64,000 bases of DNA from Alphaproteobacteria bacterium (lineage in GTDB: Bacteria; Pseudomonadota; Alphaproteobacteria; Micavibrionales; Micavibrionaceae), in the NCBI GenBank assembly GCA_030427385.1, contig JAUHWR010000001.1:930001-994000 (forward strand). Reading direction: 5' to 3'. The notes beneath the pieces are model-generated. The model was not told the origin of the DNA and made no database searches. It worked only from the letters and a program-made list of their open reading frames with translations. Made by a program: the position numbers and the translations under genes. Shown here piece by piece: positions 9,682 to 19,483 of this stretch (position 1 is its first letter; each line of letters begins with the position of its first letter).

Positions 9682-10965
9682 ATGTTTTCAACTGAAGTTC
9701 CGACGCAGAGCGCGATTGTCATTCACCCCGTCTTACCGAAAGGGGAACGTGATGCTGCCTATCTGGAAGATCGCTTAGACGAAGCATCAGGATTGGCGCG
9801 CGCTATTAAATTGCATGTGTTGGATGCATATAGCGTGAATATCTCTAAAATCTCTGCTGGGAATTTATTGAGTAAGGGCATCATTGAAAACATTGCCAAA
9901 CAAGTTGAGGAACTGGAGCCGGATGTCGTCATCATGGATGCCACGCTGTCCCCCGTGCAACAGCGCAATTTAGAGCGCAAATTAAACGTCAAGGTGATTG
10001 ACCGCACAGGCCTTATTTTAGAGATTTTCGGCGACCGCGCCCAAACCAAGGAAGGGCGTATTCAGGTTGATTTGGCGCTTTTGGAATATCAAAAGTCACG
10101 TCTAGTCGGGGCATGGACACACCTTGAAAGACAGCGCGGATCAACGGGATTCGTTGGCGGCCCCGGAGAGACCCAAATTGAGCTTGATCGCCGGATTATT
10201 GGTGATCGAATTATTAAACTTAAAAAAGAGCTAAAAGACGTGCGCCGCACGCGCGGCCTTGCCAAATCCAAGCGGGAGAAAATTCCCTATCCGGTTGTGG
10301 CGCTGGTGGGCTATACCAATGCCGGAAAATCAACACTGTTTAATAAACTAACGGGGGCAAATGTTTATGCGGAGGATTTGCCTTTTGCCACGCTTGACCC
10401 CACCATGAGAAAGCTGAAATTAAAAAGTGGGCAAGAAATAATCCTGTCCGATACCGTTGGGTTTATTTCCGATTTGCCAACGCATTTGGTGGAATCGTTT
10501 CACGCAACTTTGGAGCAAGTCTCCGAGGCTGATATTATCATTCACGTACGCGATGTTGCCAGAGTGGATCATGAACGCCAAGCCGATGACGTGATCAAAA
10601 TTCTAAAAAGTTTGGATGTGGAATATGAAACCGATACACGCATATTGGAGGCATGGAACAAAATTGATAAGCTGGATAACGATGAATTAATGGAAGTGAA
10701 ACGTAAGGCCAAATTCAATCCGCAGATCTGTCCGGTATCCGCCATAAACGGCGACGGTTTTGCCGCGCTATTTAATGAGATTGATCGTATTCTATCCCAC
10801 GATCATATTAAAACCGATATTACGCTTTCTGTGACGGATGGGCAGAAATTGGCTTGGCTTTATGAGCATGCTGAGGTGATAAATCGTCTTGATGATGTGG
10901 AAAAAATCTCTCTAACTGTACGTTTATCCAAAGGCAAACTGCAACAATTTGAAAATGTAAAATAG
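9682..10965 (+). CDS. hflX: Ribosome-associated GTPase HflX
   Basis: HflX is a GTPase that binds the 50S subunit and splits stalled ribosomes under stress. The 427-residue product has the HflX N-terminal nucleotide-binding domain (DVVIMDATLSPVQQRNLE; DRTGLILEIFGDRAQTKEGR), the coiled linker with GPGETQIELDRRII, and the G domain with VGYTNAGKSTLFNKLTG (G1), DTVGFISDLP (G3) and NKIDK (G4). In many alphaproteobacteria hflX follows hfq; here hfq is not adjacent. No clear Shine-Dalgarno sequence is seen before the ATG. The inositol-phosphatase-family gene follows 45 bp downstream. Confidence 0.96.
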   Translation: MFSTEVPTQSAIVIHPVLPKGERDAAYLEDRLDEASGLARAIKLHVLDAYSVNISKISAGNLLSKGIIENIAKQVEELEPDVVIMDATLSPVQQRNLERKLNVKVIDRTGLILEIFGDRAQTKEGRIQVDLALLEYQKSRLVGAWTHLERQRGSTGFVGGPGETQIELDRRIIGDRIIKLKKELKDVRRTRGLAKSKREKIPYPVVALVGYTNAGKSTLFNKLTGANVYAEDLPFATLDPTMRKLKLKSGQEIILSDTVGFISDLPTHLVESFHATLEQVSEADIIIHVRDVARVDHERQADDVIKILKSLDVEYETDTRILEAWNKIDKLDNDELMEVKRKAKFNPQICPVSAINGDGFAALFNEIDRILSHDHIKTDITLSVTDGQKLAWLYEHAEVINRLDDVEKISLTVRLSKGKLQQFENVK

Positions 10966-11010
10966 GTCGATATTTCCTATTCATTAAAATCTTTTATGTT
11001 ATAACAGCCC

Positions 11011-11847
11011 ATGACACATTCCATAGATCCACAAAAAATCGAAACTATTATACGTGAAGCCTGCGCTGAATTCATTATTCCGCGCTTTCGAAAATTACAT
11101 CAAGATGATGTTAACACAAAAACAGGACCTGAAGATCTCGTTACAGCCGCGGATATTGAAACAGAAATAGCCTTGACGGATATTTTCACCAAAGAATTTG
11201 CCGGATGCCATGTTATGGGCGAGGAAGCTGTCTCACGCGGTGAAATCTCCGTGGAAGATGTATTTGAAAATGAGCCGGAAATGCTATGGGTCATTGACCC
11301 GGTAGATGGCACATGGAATTTTGCACATGGCTCAGAAATTTTTGGTTGCATGGTTGCTCTCCGATATAAAGGCGAGACGGTAATGAGCTGGATTTACAAT
11401 GTCATGAAAGATGAATTTGCTTATGCCGAAAAGGGGCAGGGCGCAAGCTATGCCGATAAATCCATCAAATTACAAACGCCGGATAAACCTTTGGAGGAAT
11501 TGCATGGATATTTAAGTCACGTCTTTGCACCAAAACCCATTAAAGACGTTTGGCAACATAAGGCGCAACATATCGCAACGGCGGGGTCATTACGCTGCGC
11601 CGCCCATGCTTATATGCGCCTTGCACGTGGTATAAATGATTTTCATATTACAACAAAAACCAAGCCGTGGGATCATTTGGCCGGCGATTTATTAGTCAGG
11701 GAAGCCGGCGGACAGGTCAAAACATGGGACGGTGAGCCTTATGCTCCATCCCATTACCGCAAAGGGTTATTAAGCACAACTAATTCCGACATTTGGGACA
11801 ATGTATATGATCACTTTATCACCGATGTATTGGACCTTCGGGGTTAA
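11011..11847 (+). CDS. Inositol monophosphatase-family phosphatase
   Basis: Mg2+-dependent phosphatase fold. The 278-residue product has the family metal-binding motifs: GEEAVS, WVIDPVDGTWNFAHG (DPxDGTxN) and the C-terminal KPWDHLAGDLLVREAGG (WDxxAGxLLxxEAGG). Family members act on inositol monophosphate, 3'-phosphoadenosine-5'-phosphate, histidinol phosphate and others; the substrate cannot be read from the sequence. It follows hflX on the same strand and converges on mazG with a gap of only 10 bp. Confidence 0.9.
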   Translation: MTHSIDPQKIETIIREACAEFIIPRFRKLHQDDVNTKTGPEDLVTAADIETEIALTDIFTKEFAGCHVMGEEAVSRGEISVEDVFENEPEMLWVIDPVDGTWNFAHGSEIFGCMVALRYKGETVMSWIYNVMKDEFAYAEKGQGASYADKSIKLQTPDKPLEELHGYLSHVFAPKPIKDVWQHKAQHIATAGSLRCAAHAYMRLARGINDFHITTKTKPWDHLAGDLLVREAGGQVKTWDGEPYAPSHYRKGLLSTTNSDIWDNVYDHFITDVLDLRG

Positions 11848-11857
11848 ACAAAGCAGC

Positions 11858-12664
11858 TTACTTCTTTTTCTCTGCCTGCCATGCGGCTTCCATTTCGTCT
11901 AATGAGGCATCTTTGAAGTTTGGATAATGAGCGCGTATAGCTTTTTCCATACCGCGAAAACGTTTTTCGAACTTGGCATTCGCCTCCCGCGTGGCTTCCT
12001 CCACATCAAAATTTAACATGCGCCCGATATTAATCAGTGTAAACATTACATCGCCGAATTCTTCGCGCATATGATCCGTGTCATTCTGGGTCATTGCCTC
12101 TTCAAATTCATTCATTTCTTCTTTGAATTTTTCAACAGCGCCGTTCACGTCATCCCATTCAAAACCGACACGCGCAGCGCGTTTTTGTAATTTTTGCGCA
12201 CGCATGAGGGCGGGCAAGGCAAGTGTTACACCATCCATCTCGCTTGTGCGTGGCTTTTCCTTTGTTTTTTGCGCTTCCCACACATCAATGACCTTATCGG
12301 CATGTGTTACGTTTTTAATGTCACCAAAAACATGCGGATGACGCGCAATCATCTTATCCGTTACATGCCCCGCCACATCCGCAAAATCGAATAGCTCCTG
12401 ATCTTTTGCCATTTGTGCATGAAACACCACCTGCAATAGCAGATCACCTAGCTCATCTTTTAAATCATCCATATCATTGCGGGCAATCGCATCGGCAACT
12501 TCATAGGCTTCTTCGATTGTGTATTTTGCAATGGAGCTAAAATCCTGTGCCACGTCCCATGGACACCCGCCATCCGGATTGCGGAGGGCTTTCATAAGTT
12601 CTAATAATTGATCTATTTTTTGCGTTTGCGTAGTAATTTTTTCAAGTTTTTCTAGGGACATCAT
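11858..12664 (-). CDS. mazG: Nucleoside triphosphate pyrophosphohydrolase MazG
   Basis: Hydrolyses (d)NTPs to monophosphates and pyrophosphate, a house-cleaning role. The 268-residue product has two MazG domains, as in E. coli (263 residues). The first has GGCPWDVAQDF, YTIEEAYEVADAI and DELGDLLLQVVFHAQM; the second has EKFKEEMNEFEEAM and REEFGDVMFTLINIGRML. The acidic metal-binding residues are in place. Two adjacent ATGs (12664 and 12661) are possible starts. Confidence 0.95.
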   Translation of the reverse strand: MMSLEKLEKITTQTQKIDQLLELMKALRNPDGGCPWDVAQDFSSIAKYTIEEAYEVADAIARNDMDDLKDELGDLLLQVVFHAQMAKDQELFDFADVAGHVTDKMIARHPHVFGDIKNVTHADKVIDVWEAQKTKEKPRTSEMDGVTLALPALMRAQKLQKRAARVGFEWDDVNGAVEKFKEEMNEFEEAMTQNDTDHMREEFGDVMFTLINIGRMLNFDVEEATREANAKFEKRFRGMEKAIRAHYPNFKDASLDEMEAAWQAEKKK

Positions 12665-12741
12665 TCTGGTGTATCATAGGAAATAAAAAAAGAAAGCGTA
12701 TATTTGTTCCCTTTATGGACTAAGTTCTTTACTCTATAGGG

Positions 12742-15507
12742 ATGATTCCCGATAGCATAAACAAAACAGACACATGGAGTCCGCACATACCCCAGGTTGT
12801 TTTAATCGGGGCGGGCGATATTACGCTATTAAAACCCAGTGGCGAAATCGAAAACATGAATGCGGTTAAGCTTGGCAATCATCTTGAACCCGTGCCTATC
12901 CTATGTTGTTTTGCACCGCAGCTTCGCAAATTAGATGTCAATTTAAACCAACCTGTGCTTGATATACTTGAACTATTTGCATTTGCTCGTCCCGCGCAAT
13001 TTTGCGTACCGACCCCAAAGGGCGTGCTCAAGGCGCTTGGTATTGATGACGTCACCACAGATGAAGACATCGCCATATCATTATTGGAAGGTATGGATCG
13101 CTTACTTTATGACCTTAAAAATGACCCTTACAAAGATAAGGCTGACCCACTTCTAATAGCGCAAGTAATCGGGCAACGCGGTAAGGGGTGGGCGTGGGCG
13201 CCTTATATCTGCGAGGCGCTAGGCGTGTCATATGACCCAAAAATGATCCCCGACAGCAAAGCCGCCATGCGTATATGGAAGCATTTACCCGAATGGAGCG
13301 AAGAGGCTCCGCCGCCGCCTTCATCACATCACGTCGTTACCGGCGCCGAAGCCGAACAGAAGCTGGATGATTTATTATCCGTAAGCGGCGCACATGTGGA
13401 AGCGCGCCCCGCGCAAAAAGACTATACCCGTAATATGACCCACATGTTTAAACCGATAGAAGAGGAGGGTGAGCCAAATATTATCTTAGCAGAGGCAGGA
13501 ACAGGCGTTGGCAAAACCTTAGGTTATCTTGCCCCCGCATCGGTATGGGCGGAAAAAAATGAGGGCGCTGTTTGGGTATCAACCTATACTAAAAATCTGC
13601 AACGCCAAATTGATCAGGAGCTTTATAAACTCTATCCCAATGAAACTCTGCGCGCCCATAAAACCGCGATTCGCAAGGGGCGGGAGAATTATTTATGCCT
13701 ATTAAATCTAGAAGAAGCCAGCGCGGCCGCCCTGACCTCTTATAATCCTCAGCAGGCGGTTGCCGCCGGGCTTATGGTGCGCTGGGCGGCGGCGACAAAA
13801 GATGGTGACTTAACCGGCGCTGATTTCCCGGGATGGTTATCAACATTACTTGGGTTTCAACATTCAAAAGCGCTGGCAGATAGGCGCGGGGAGTGTATTT
13901 ATGCGGCATGCGATCATTATCATAAATGTTTCATTGAACGCGCCGCCCGTAAGAGCAAACATGCCGGTATCGTGGTTGCCAATCATGCTTTGGTCATGGT
14001 AAATGCCGCCATTTCCAGCGCGTCAGACGATATGCCCAGCCGTTATATTTTCGATGAAGGTCATCATCTGTTCGATGCCGCAGACAGCGCCTATGCCATT
14101 CATTTAACGGCTCTGGAGACCAAAGATTTACGAAGATGGGTCATTGGCCCGGAAGGCGGCAAGAAAGGGCGCGCACGCGGCCTTCGTAAACGGATTGAGG
14201 ATCTTATCAAAGATAACGCGGCGGCAGAAGGATATTTACAATCTGCCGAGCATTCTGCGCGGCAATTTCCCGCTGCCGGCTGGACAAAGCGTCTCTCTAG
14301 CGGATTGCCAGATGGATCGTTTGAAAAATTCTTCCATGCGATTTATCACCAAGTTAAAGCGCGCAGCTCCGGGCGCGATGGTCCATATTCCATTGAAACT
14401 GATATTTTTCCGTTAAATGAGGATATTCTGCCACTCGCTTTAGACGTACAAAAAGTTCTTAAAAGCTTGCAAACGCCGTTAATTCGCTTGGCAGAAGTTA
14501 TGCGTCAACGGCTTGAAAATGATACAGAAAAAATGCTGAGCGGAGATGAGCGGCGCCGGCTAGATAGCTTGGCTCAATCGTTAGAGCGCCGCGCACATCA
14601 CATGCTCACGGGCTGGATTTCCGCGCTGGATATGGTGCAAAACGGGCAGGGAATGGAAGGGTTCGTCGAATGGTTTGAAATCAGCCGCATTGATGGTCAC
14701 GCGATTGATCTTGGTTTATATCGCCATTGGATTGATCCAATGCGTCCCTTTGCCGCCAGTATGAAGCCGCATGCGCATGGTCTTGCGATTACCTCTGCGA
14801 CCCTTAACGATGGTGACAATTGGGATAAGGCAAAAATGATGACAGGTGTTGAGTATTTAAGCCGTCAGCCATTACTCTTTTCTGAAAAATCTCCGTTTAA
14901 TTATGCGGATTGTTCCAAAGTATTCATTATTAATGATGTTCGCAAAGATGATCTGGGGCAGGTCGCAAATGCCTATAAACAATTATTCAACGCCTCAAAT
15001 GGCGGCGCACTCGGCTTATTTACCGCCATACAACGTCTAAAAGCCGTCCATAAGCACATTACAGACCCGCTCGCGCAGGAAAATATTGCCGTTTATGCTC
15101 AGCACATTGACGAAATGGATCCGGGCACATTAGTGGATATCTTCCGTGATGAAGAAAATGCCTGCCTGCTTGGGACGGATGCCATTCGGGACGGCGTGGA
15201 TGTACCAGGAAGATCACTACGCCTCATCGCTTTTGACCGCGTGCCCTGGCCACGCCCGACAATTCTGCATAAGGCTCGTCGCAATGAATTTGGACGAAAG
15301 GATTATGATGATATGATCACGGCTCTAAAGCTAAAACAGGCATTTGGACGCCTCATCCGAAAGGCTGGTGATAAAGGTGTGTTTGTCATGCTTGATCCCA
15401 TGTTTCCATCACGTATGCATTCGGCTTTTCCGCCAGATACTGAAATTTTGAAATGCGGACTTGACGAAGCCGTAGTACAAATAAGAGACTTCCTGAATGA
15501 CTATTAA
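12742..15507 (+). CDS. DinG/XPD-family superfamily 2 DNA helicase
   Basis: ATP-dependent 5'-3' DNA helicase of the XPD/DinG type. The 921-residue product has Walker A EAGTGVGKTLGYLAPA (about residue 250), four Fe-S-type cysteines (one in ENYLCLL near 318, three in GECIYAACDHYHKCF near 385-395), a DEAH-like box FDEGHHLFD (about 436), helicase motif III TSATL, and the C-terminal motif GVDVPGRSLRLIAFDRVPW then QAFGRLIRK. The first about 240 residues may be a degenerate exonuclease-like domain, which is inference. The stop overlaps the start of the next gene by about 10 bp. Confidence 0.92.
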   Translation: MIPDSINKTDTWSPHIPQVVLIGAGDITLLKPSGEIENMNAVKLGNHLEPVPILCCFAPQLRKLDVNLNQPVLDILELFAFARPAQFCVPTPKGVLKALGIDDVTTDEDIAISLLEGMDRLLYDLKNDPYKDKADPLLIAQVIGQRGKGWAWAPYICEALGVSYDPKMIPDSKAAMRIWKHLPEWSEEAPPPPSSHHVVTGAEAEQKLDDLLSVSGAHVEARPAQKDYTRNMTHMFKPIEEEGEPNIILAEAGTGVGKTLGYLAPASVWAEKNEGAVWVSTYTKNLQRQIDQELYKLYPNETLRAHKTAIRKGRENYLCLLNLEEASAAALTSYNPQQAVAAGLMVRWAAATKDGDLTGADFPGWLSTLLGFQHSKALADRRGECIYAACDHYHKCFIERAARKSKHAGIVVANHALVMVNAAISSASDDMPSRYIFDEGHHLFDAADSAYAIHLTALETKDLRRWVIGPEGGKKGRARGLRKRIEDLIKDNAAAEGYLQSAEHSARQFPAAGWTKRLSSGLPDGSFEKFFHAIYHQVKARSSGRDGPYSIETDIFPLNEDILPLALDVQKVLKSLQTPLIRLAEVMRQRLENDTEKMLSGDERRRLDSLAQSLERRAHHMLTGWISALDMVQNGQGMEGFVEWFEISRIDGHAIDLGLYRHWIDPMRPFAASMKPHAHGLAITSATLNDGDNWDKAKMMTGVEYLSRQPLLFSEKSPFNYADCSKVFIINDVRKDDLGQVANAYKQLFNASNGGALGLFTAIQRLKAVHKHITDPLAQENIAVYAQHIDEMDPGTLVDIFRDEENACLLGTDAIRDGVDVPGRSLRLIAFDRVPWPRPTILHKARRNEFGRKDYDDMITALKLKQAFGRLIRKAGDKGVFVMLDPMFPSRMHSAFPPDTEILKCGLDEAVVQIRDFLNDY

Positions 15508-16399
15508 AATTGATTCTGCAACTGTCTATCTTGGCTCTTCTGGCTATGCGCGCCCCATCTTCTATGACCAAGCTTATCTGCTCGGCAAGAAACTGGCAGA
15601 GCAAGGCGTTGAACTTATTTTCGGCGGCATGAATGCCGGGTCTATGCGTACACTATGTCACGGCGTCATGGAAAATGGTGGCAAAGTCACCGGTGTTATC
15701 CCAACCAAAATCCGTGACAGCGAACGTGTTTATCACGATATTACAAAGCTGATTGATGTTGAAACCATGTGGCAACGCAAAAAATTGATGTTTGATCTAG
15801 GGGATTGTCTGATCATGATGCCTGGGGGATATGGTTCTTTGGATGAGGGGCTGGAAGCGGTTTATTGGAAGGCATTGGGGCTGCATGATAAAGATATTAT
15901 ATTTGTTAATATTGATGAATATTACTCGCCCCTTTTTAAATTTATCAAAGACAGTATTGATAACGGGATCATGGATCAAAACACCGAATCCCTTTTTTCC
16001 GTTATAAATAAAGTAGAAGAGATTGATATCTCAAAAATCACTCCAAGTCATATTGGGTTACAACAGGATCATTACCCCCATTTTGAAGACAAAATATTTG
16101 CGCCTGTAAAAACACCGTTGATATTTGATACGCCTGATCTTGCCAGTTGCTATATGCTTATGACCGCTTTAGTTACTAAGCAACTTGGCGCTCATGATCG
16201 TGCGATTGGGGTCTTGAATAAAAAAGGGCAGTTTGATGCCTTAATAGACTGGGTGAAAGTTGCGGCAAAAGAACGATTTATCACCAAACATTGTTTGGGG
16301 TTGATGACCATTCGTAAAACAGAACGCGGCTTAATGAATGCTTTGGAAAGAAAAGAACATATAGTCATTGATCTGCACCGTGATAAATGGGGCAAATAA
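15497..16399 (+). CDS. LOG-family Rossmann-fold protein with C-terminal extension
   Basis: Residues 1-190 match the TIGR00730/LOG family (cytokinin riboside 5'-monophosphate phosphoribohydrolase-like). A glycine-rich start (VYLGSSGYARP), FGGMNAGSMRTLCHGVMENGG and the signature WQRKKLMFDLGDCLIMMPGGYGSLDE are visible, with catalytic Arg and Glu present. Bacterial LOGs remove ribose phosphate from nucleotide monophosphates. The about 110-residue C-terminal extension is unusual and not recognised. The start overlaps the upstream helicase stop, so the two are likely cotranscribed. Confidence 0.85.
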   Translation: MTIKIDSATVYLGSSGYARPIFYDQAYLLGKKLAEQGVELIFGGMNAGSMRTLCHGVMENGGKVTGVIPTKIRDSERVYHDITKLIDVETMWQRKKLMFDLGDCLIMMPGGYGSLDEGLEAVYWKALGLHDKDIIFVNIDEYYSPLFKFIKDSIDNGIMDQNTESLFSVINKVEEIDISKITPSHIGLQQDHYPHFEDKIFAPVKTPLIFDTPDLASCYMLMTALVTKQLGAHDRAIGVLNKKGQFDALIDWVKVAAKERFITKHCLGLMTIRKTERGLMNALERKEHIVIDLHRDKWGK

Positions 16400-16408
16400 T
16401 AACGTCAT

Positions 16409-16969
16409 CTAATCAAAGCTCATTTCAGTGCGGCAAACGGCAGCATAAAGTTGAATAATTTTGCTTGAATTAAGTGTAATGGTTTGCTCACAACTTGAGC
16501 TGCCCGTCATAGGAACAGCCTCGACCACTCCCGATTGAGGCACCTGTAGCATGGCACTTTCACTTGTGATCGTTTGAACGGTTGCCTTTTTACCATTTCC
16601 GGAAATTTTTATTTTTTTAATTTCAACGCTGGATTTAAAATTACTAACTGCATTCTTTGCTTGGATCAGACTTTCAATATAATCCGGTTTTTCGTAAAAA
16701 ACTTTATTTTCCTGGCTGGGATATCCGGGGATATTAAACACAACCAGGCTTTTAAAAAATGATTTTGGATGCAAGTGTTGCGAGAAAAATAATTCTAACA
16801 TTTCTCGATCCATTGAATCCACACTACTGGCTTTATTGGTTATATCAAGAATAAATCCGCGAACATTATCCTCTGTCAGCTTACTGGCATTATGCGCCGC
16901 ATAAGCAGGTATACATAGCAAGGCAGCAAAAAGACACACCACACCCTTTATAAAAATACTTTTTTCCAA
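16409..16969 (-). CDS. Exported hypothetical protein
   Basis: A 186-residue protein with a clear Sec signal peptide (MEKSIFIKGVVCLFAALLCIPAYA, probable cleavage after AYA), so periplasmic. The mature part is mixed alpha/beta and has two cysteines near the C-terminus (SSCEQT and AVCRTEMSF) that could form a disulfide. The pattern of a helical front followed by strands and repeated VQTITSESAML-type segments suggests a small NTF2-like fold, but this is a guess. It stands alone, convergent with the LOG gene. Confidence 0.7.
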   Translation of the reverse strand: MEKSIFIKGVVCLFAALLCIPAYAAHNASKLTEDNVRGFILDITNKASSVDSMDREMLELFFSQHLHPKSFFKSLVVFNIPGYPSQENKVFYEKPDYIESLIQAKNAVSNFKSSVEIKKIKISGNGKKATVQTITSESAMLQVPQSGVVEAVPMTGSSSCEQTITLNSSKIIQLYAAVCRTEMSFD

Positions 16970-17131
16970 GAAATATCCCCTAAATATATGTCCCCTTAAG
17001 ACTAATAAATTTATCCTAATAATTTACTAACATATCCAACCAAAATAATATTATTTACCACGCCTTATGAAACAGCATGCTCAATAACGGTTGCTCTTTT
17101 TTTTATTATTATATCGGATATACTTACTGCC

Positions 17132-18154
17132 ATGTTTGAGCGCCGAATTTATAGCACGGATACAAGTCCACATGATTGTTTGTCATTGGCATCACATACA
17201 TCATCGAAGCGCCTAATTGATTTTTTAATTACGCCGTCTGATCAGCAAGATTTTATTGCATTTAAAATACCTGTTCATGAAAGAATAGAATCAAAAGCAC
17301 ATACTTTCTTTTTATTGCCGAGCCTGTCTATTTTGACTGAGAAAGATTATAGCTATCGTGTCATTTTAGAGGGCAGTAAAACTTCTGACAATATGATGCT
17401 TTACGCATTGGATCACGTTGGTACGCAAGATATTACCAATACCGAAATTATGAATTTCTTCGCGTCCGATCAAACTCATTTAGAGGAAGAAGCACGCATT
17501 GATTATTTTGGAGATTTAAAGCACTGCGATGACCTATATCTCTTTATTAAGAACATCACACCGCATGATCTCGAAACTTGCGCCTCCCTCATGGCAATTA
17601 CACTTTTTTCTCAATGTGATAGGGGATACGCCTCAACATCCGATCTTCCGCCAATACATATAACGGTTCCATCCATCAGTCAGATTGAACAAAGAAAAGA
17701 AATTGCCAATCGTATTTGCTCCTCCATGAGCACCGCGATGATTTTGCAAAGCTATGGCATTGATCTTGATCCTCTGGCACTCGCTGCCCTTGAATATTCC
17801 GACAAACAATCAGATTACGGGATCTGGCCCAGAAATATTTGGGCGGCCTCAAAATATGGCGCGCTCGGCATGGTGACTGCCCTCAATTCATATAAGGAAT
17901 TATCTTCTCTTTTATCTTGCGACATTCCTGTTGTTGCGACGCTGACTTATAAAAAAGGCGAGCTTACAAACGCTGCTGTACCGGAAACCAAGGGTCACTT
18001 AATGGTGATAAAAGGCATTCATGATAAAGGCGTTTTGGTCAATGACCCCGCCGGTAAAACAAAGGCCGACGTTGAGCGTTATTACGATAAAGATGAATTT
18101 GCACGCGCATGGTTACATAACAAACATGGTATTTGTTATGTCTTTAAAAAATAA
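17132..18154 (+). CDS. Peptidase C39-like family protein
   Basis: The C-terminal half resembles the C39-like papain-fold family. Cys196 sits in RICSSMSTAMILQSYGI, the position of the catalytic Cys in C-x-P/S-type starts; His289 in KGHLMVIKGI and Asp305 in VLVNDPAGKT complete a plausible triad. The N-terminal about 180 residues are not recognised. There is no signal peptide, so the protein is probably cytoplasmic. It stands between an exported hypothetical and the convergent FAD gene (18-bp gap). A protease or amidase role is inferred from residues only. Confidence 0.7.
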   Translation: MFERRIYSTDTSPHDCLSLASHTSSKRLIDFLITPSDQQDFIAFKIPVHERIESKAHTFFLLPSLSILTEKDYSYRVILEGSKTSDNMMLYALDHVGTQDITNTEIMNFFASDQTHLEEEARIDYFGDLKHCDDLYLFIKNITPHDLETCASLMAITLFSQCDRGYASTSDLPPIHITVPSISQIEQRKEIANRICSSMSTAMILQSYGIDLDPLALAALEYSDKQSDYGIWPRNIWAASKYGALGMVTALNSYKELSSLLSCDIPVVATLTYKKGELTNAAVPETKGHLMVIKGIHDKGVLVNDPAGKTKADVERYYDKDEFARAWLHNKHGICYVFKK

Positions 18155-18172
18155 AACTTTTTTGAGCCTCAT

Positions 18173-19474
18173 TTATTCATATAGCGGCGTGCAATGATCA
18201 CCGGCGGGACTTTTCTCCGTAACAATCCAGGGGCGCGTATGGCCGCCTAAACTTTCAGCAAGTGATAACCCGGCACTCAATCCATCTTCATGAAAACCAT
18301 AACCACACCATGACCCACAAAACCATGTTCTATTTATGCCTTGGATCGCTGCAATTTCACGGCGTTTTTCAGAAGATTTAATATGAAAGTATGGCTGGGC
18401 ATAATTGGCTTCATGTAAGATATTATCAGGCAAGAAAGCGGGATTTACAGAGACAAAGTAATCCTCGCCTCGGTCAATAAACGGTTGCAGCTTATTCATC
18501 CACATTGTCACGTATGGGTCATGTGAACCTTTTTGTGACCCGCCATGACCCATGTCATTATCAATGTAATTATAGCCACTCCACATTTTTTTATTCTTTG
18601 GCATCAGTCTTTCATCCTGATGTAAGTAAACCTTGTTATGTTGATACGGGAAAGCTTCTAAAACTGATTTCTCTTGTAGTGTGGGACGGGAAAGCATATT
18701 TAGCGCCTGATCGCTATGGACAGCTAAAACAACTTGTTCGAATTGTTCGGTTTTGCCGCCTTCACGGACAATTTCAACAAAATCCTTATGCCGGATAACA
18801 TCTCTTACTTTAGCATTTAGGTAAATTTGTCCTTTTAAATTTGATAAAGCATCAATATATGCCCGTGATCCACCCATAACCGTCAACCAATCCCCACACT
18901 TTTTCGGATTATCATGCCGTAAATTAAAGTTATTAAAACAATGGGACATATCAGCCATCGGAAACGCACCAATGTGCCTTGATGGGACATTCCATATGGA
19001 TGAAACCAAGGGATAAATGTATTTATACGTAAAGCTGTTTGAGTAATTATGGCGCGTCAAAAAAGATTTAAGCGTTTCATGATCTTGTTGTTGATCATGG
19101 GATACTGCCTTATGAAAGCGCCGGATGTCATATATCATTCGCAAATGAGAAGGCTTAAAAAAGTAGGAAAATTTCGGAAAGGGGACATTACCGGCATATT
19201 CATAATTTTTTTGCATCAAGCTCACGCCAAAGTTCACATGGCTCTTTACTGTTGGCACATTAAAATATTCCAATAATGCCAGTAAATTTGGGGATGTAGC
19301 TTTGTTTGAAACCGCAAATCCAATATCTATAGCCGGATGGCCAGATATTTCAATGGTGGTGGCATGCCCGCCGATACGGTCTGATGATTCGAAAACTGAA
19401 ACATCATGATTTTGCCCTAACAACCATGCCGCGCTTAATCCTGTTATGCCGGAACCTATAACTGCAATTTTCAT
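18173..19474 (-). CDS. COG2907 FAD-dependent amine oxidase-like protein
   Basis: N-terminal dinucleotide-binding motif IAVIGSGITGLSAAWLLG, then VFESSDRIGGHATTI, and the C-terminal family motif WFCGSWCGYGFHEDGLSAGLSLAESL mark this as a COG2907-type FAD protein of 433 residues. In many alphaproteobacteria this family is encoded with photolyase, DUF1365 and cyclopropane-fatty-acid synthase genes in photo-oxidative stress regulons. Here only photolyase is adjacent, 9 bp upstream on the same strand, so the pair is probably one operon. The substrate is not known. Confidence 0.85.
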   Translation of the reverse strand: MKIAVIGSGITGLSAAWLLGQNHDVSVFESSDRIGGHATTIEISGHPAIDIGFAVSNKATSPNLLALLEYFNVPTVKSHVNFGVSLMQKNYEYAGNVPFPKFSYFFKPSHLRMIYDIRRFHKAVSHDQQQDHETLKSFLTRHNYSNSFTYKYIYPLVSSIWNVPSRHIGAFPMADMSHCFNNFNLRHDNPKKCGDWLTVMGGSRAYIDALSNLKGQIYLNAKVRDVIRHKDFVEIVREGGKTEQFEQVVLAVHSDQALNMLSRPTLQEKSVLEAFPYQHNKVYLHQDERLMPKNKKMWSGYNYIDNDMGHGGSQKGSHDPYVTMWMNKLQPFIDRGEDYFVSVNPAFLPDNILHEANYAQPYFHIKSSEKRREIAAIQGINRTWFCGSWCGYGFHEDGLSAGLSLAESLGGHTRPWIVTEKSPAGDHCTPLYE

Positions 19475-19483
19475 CCGGATTAA

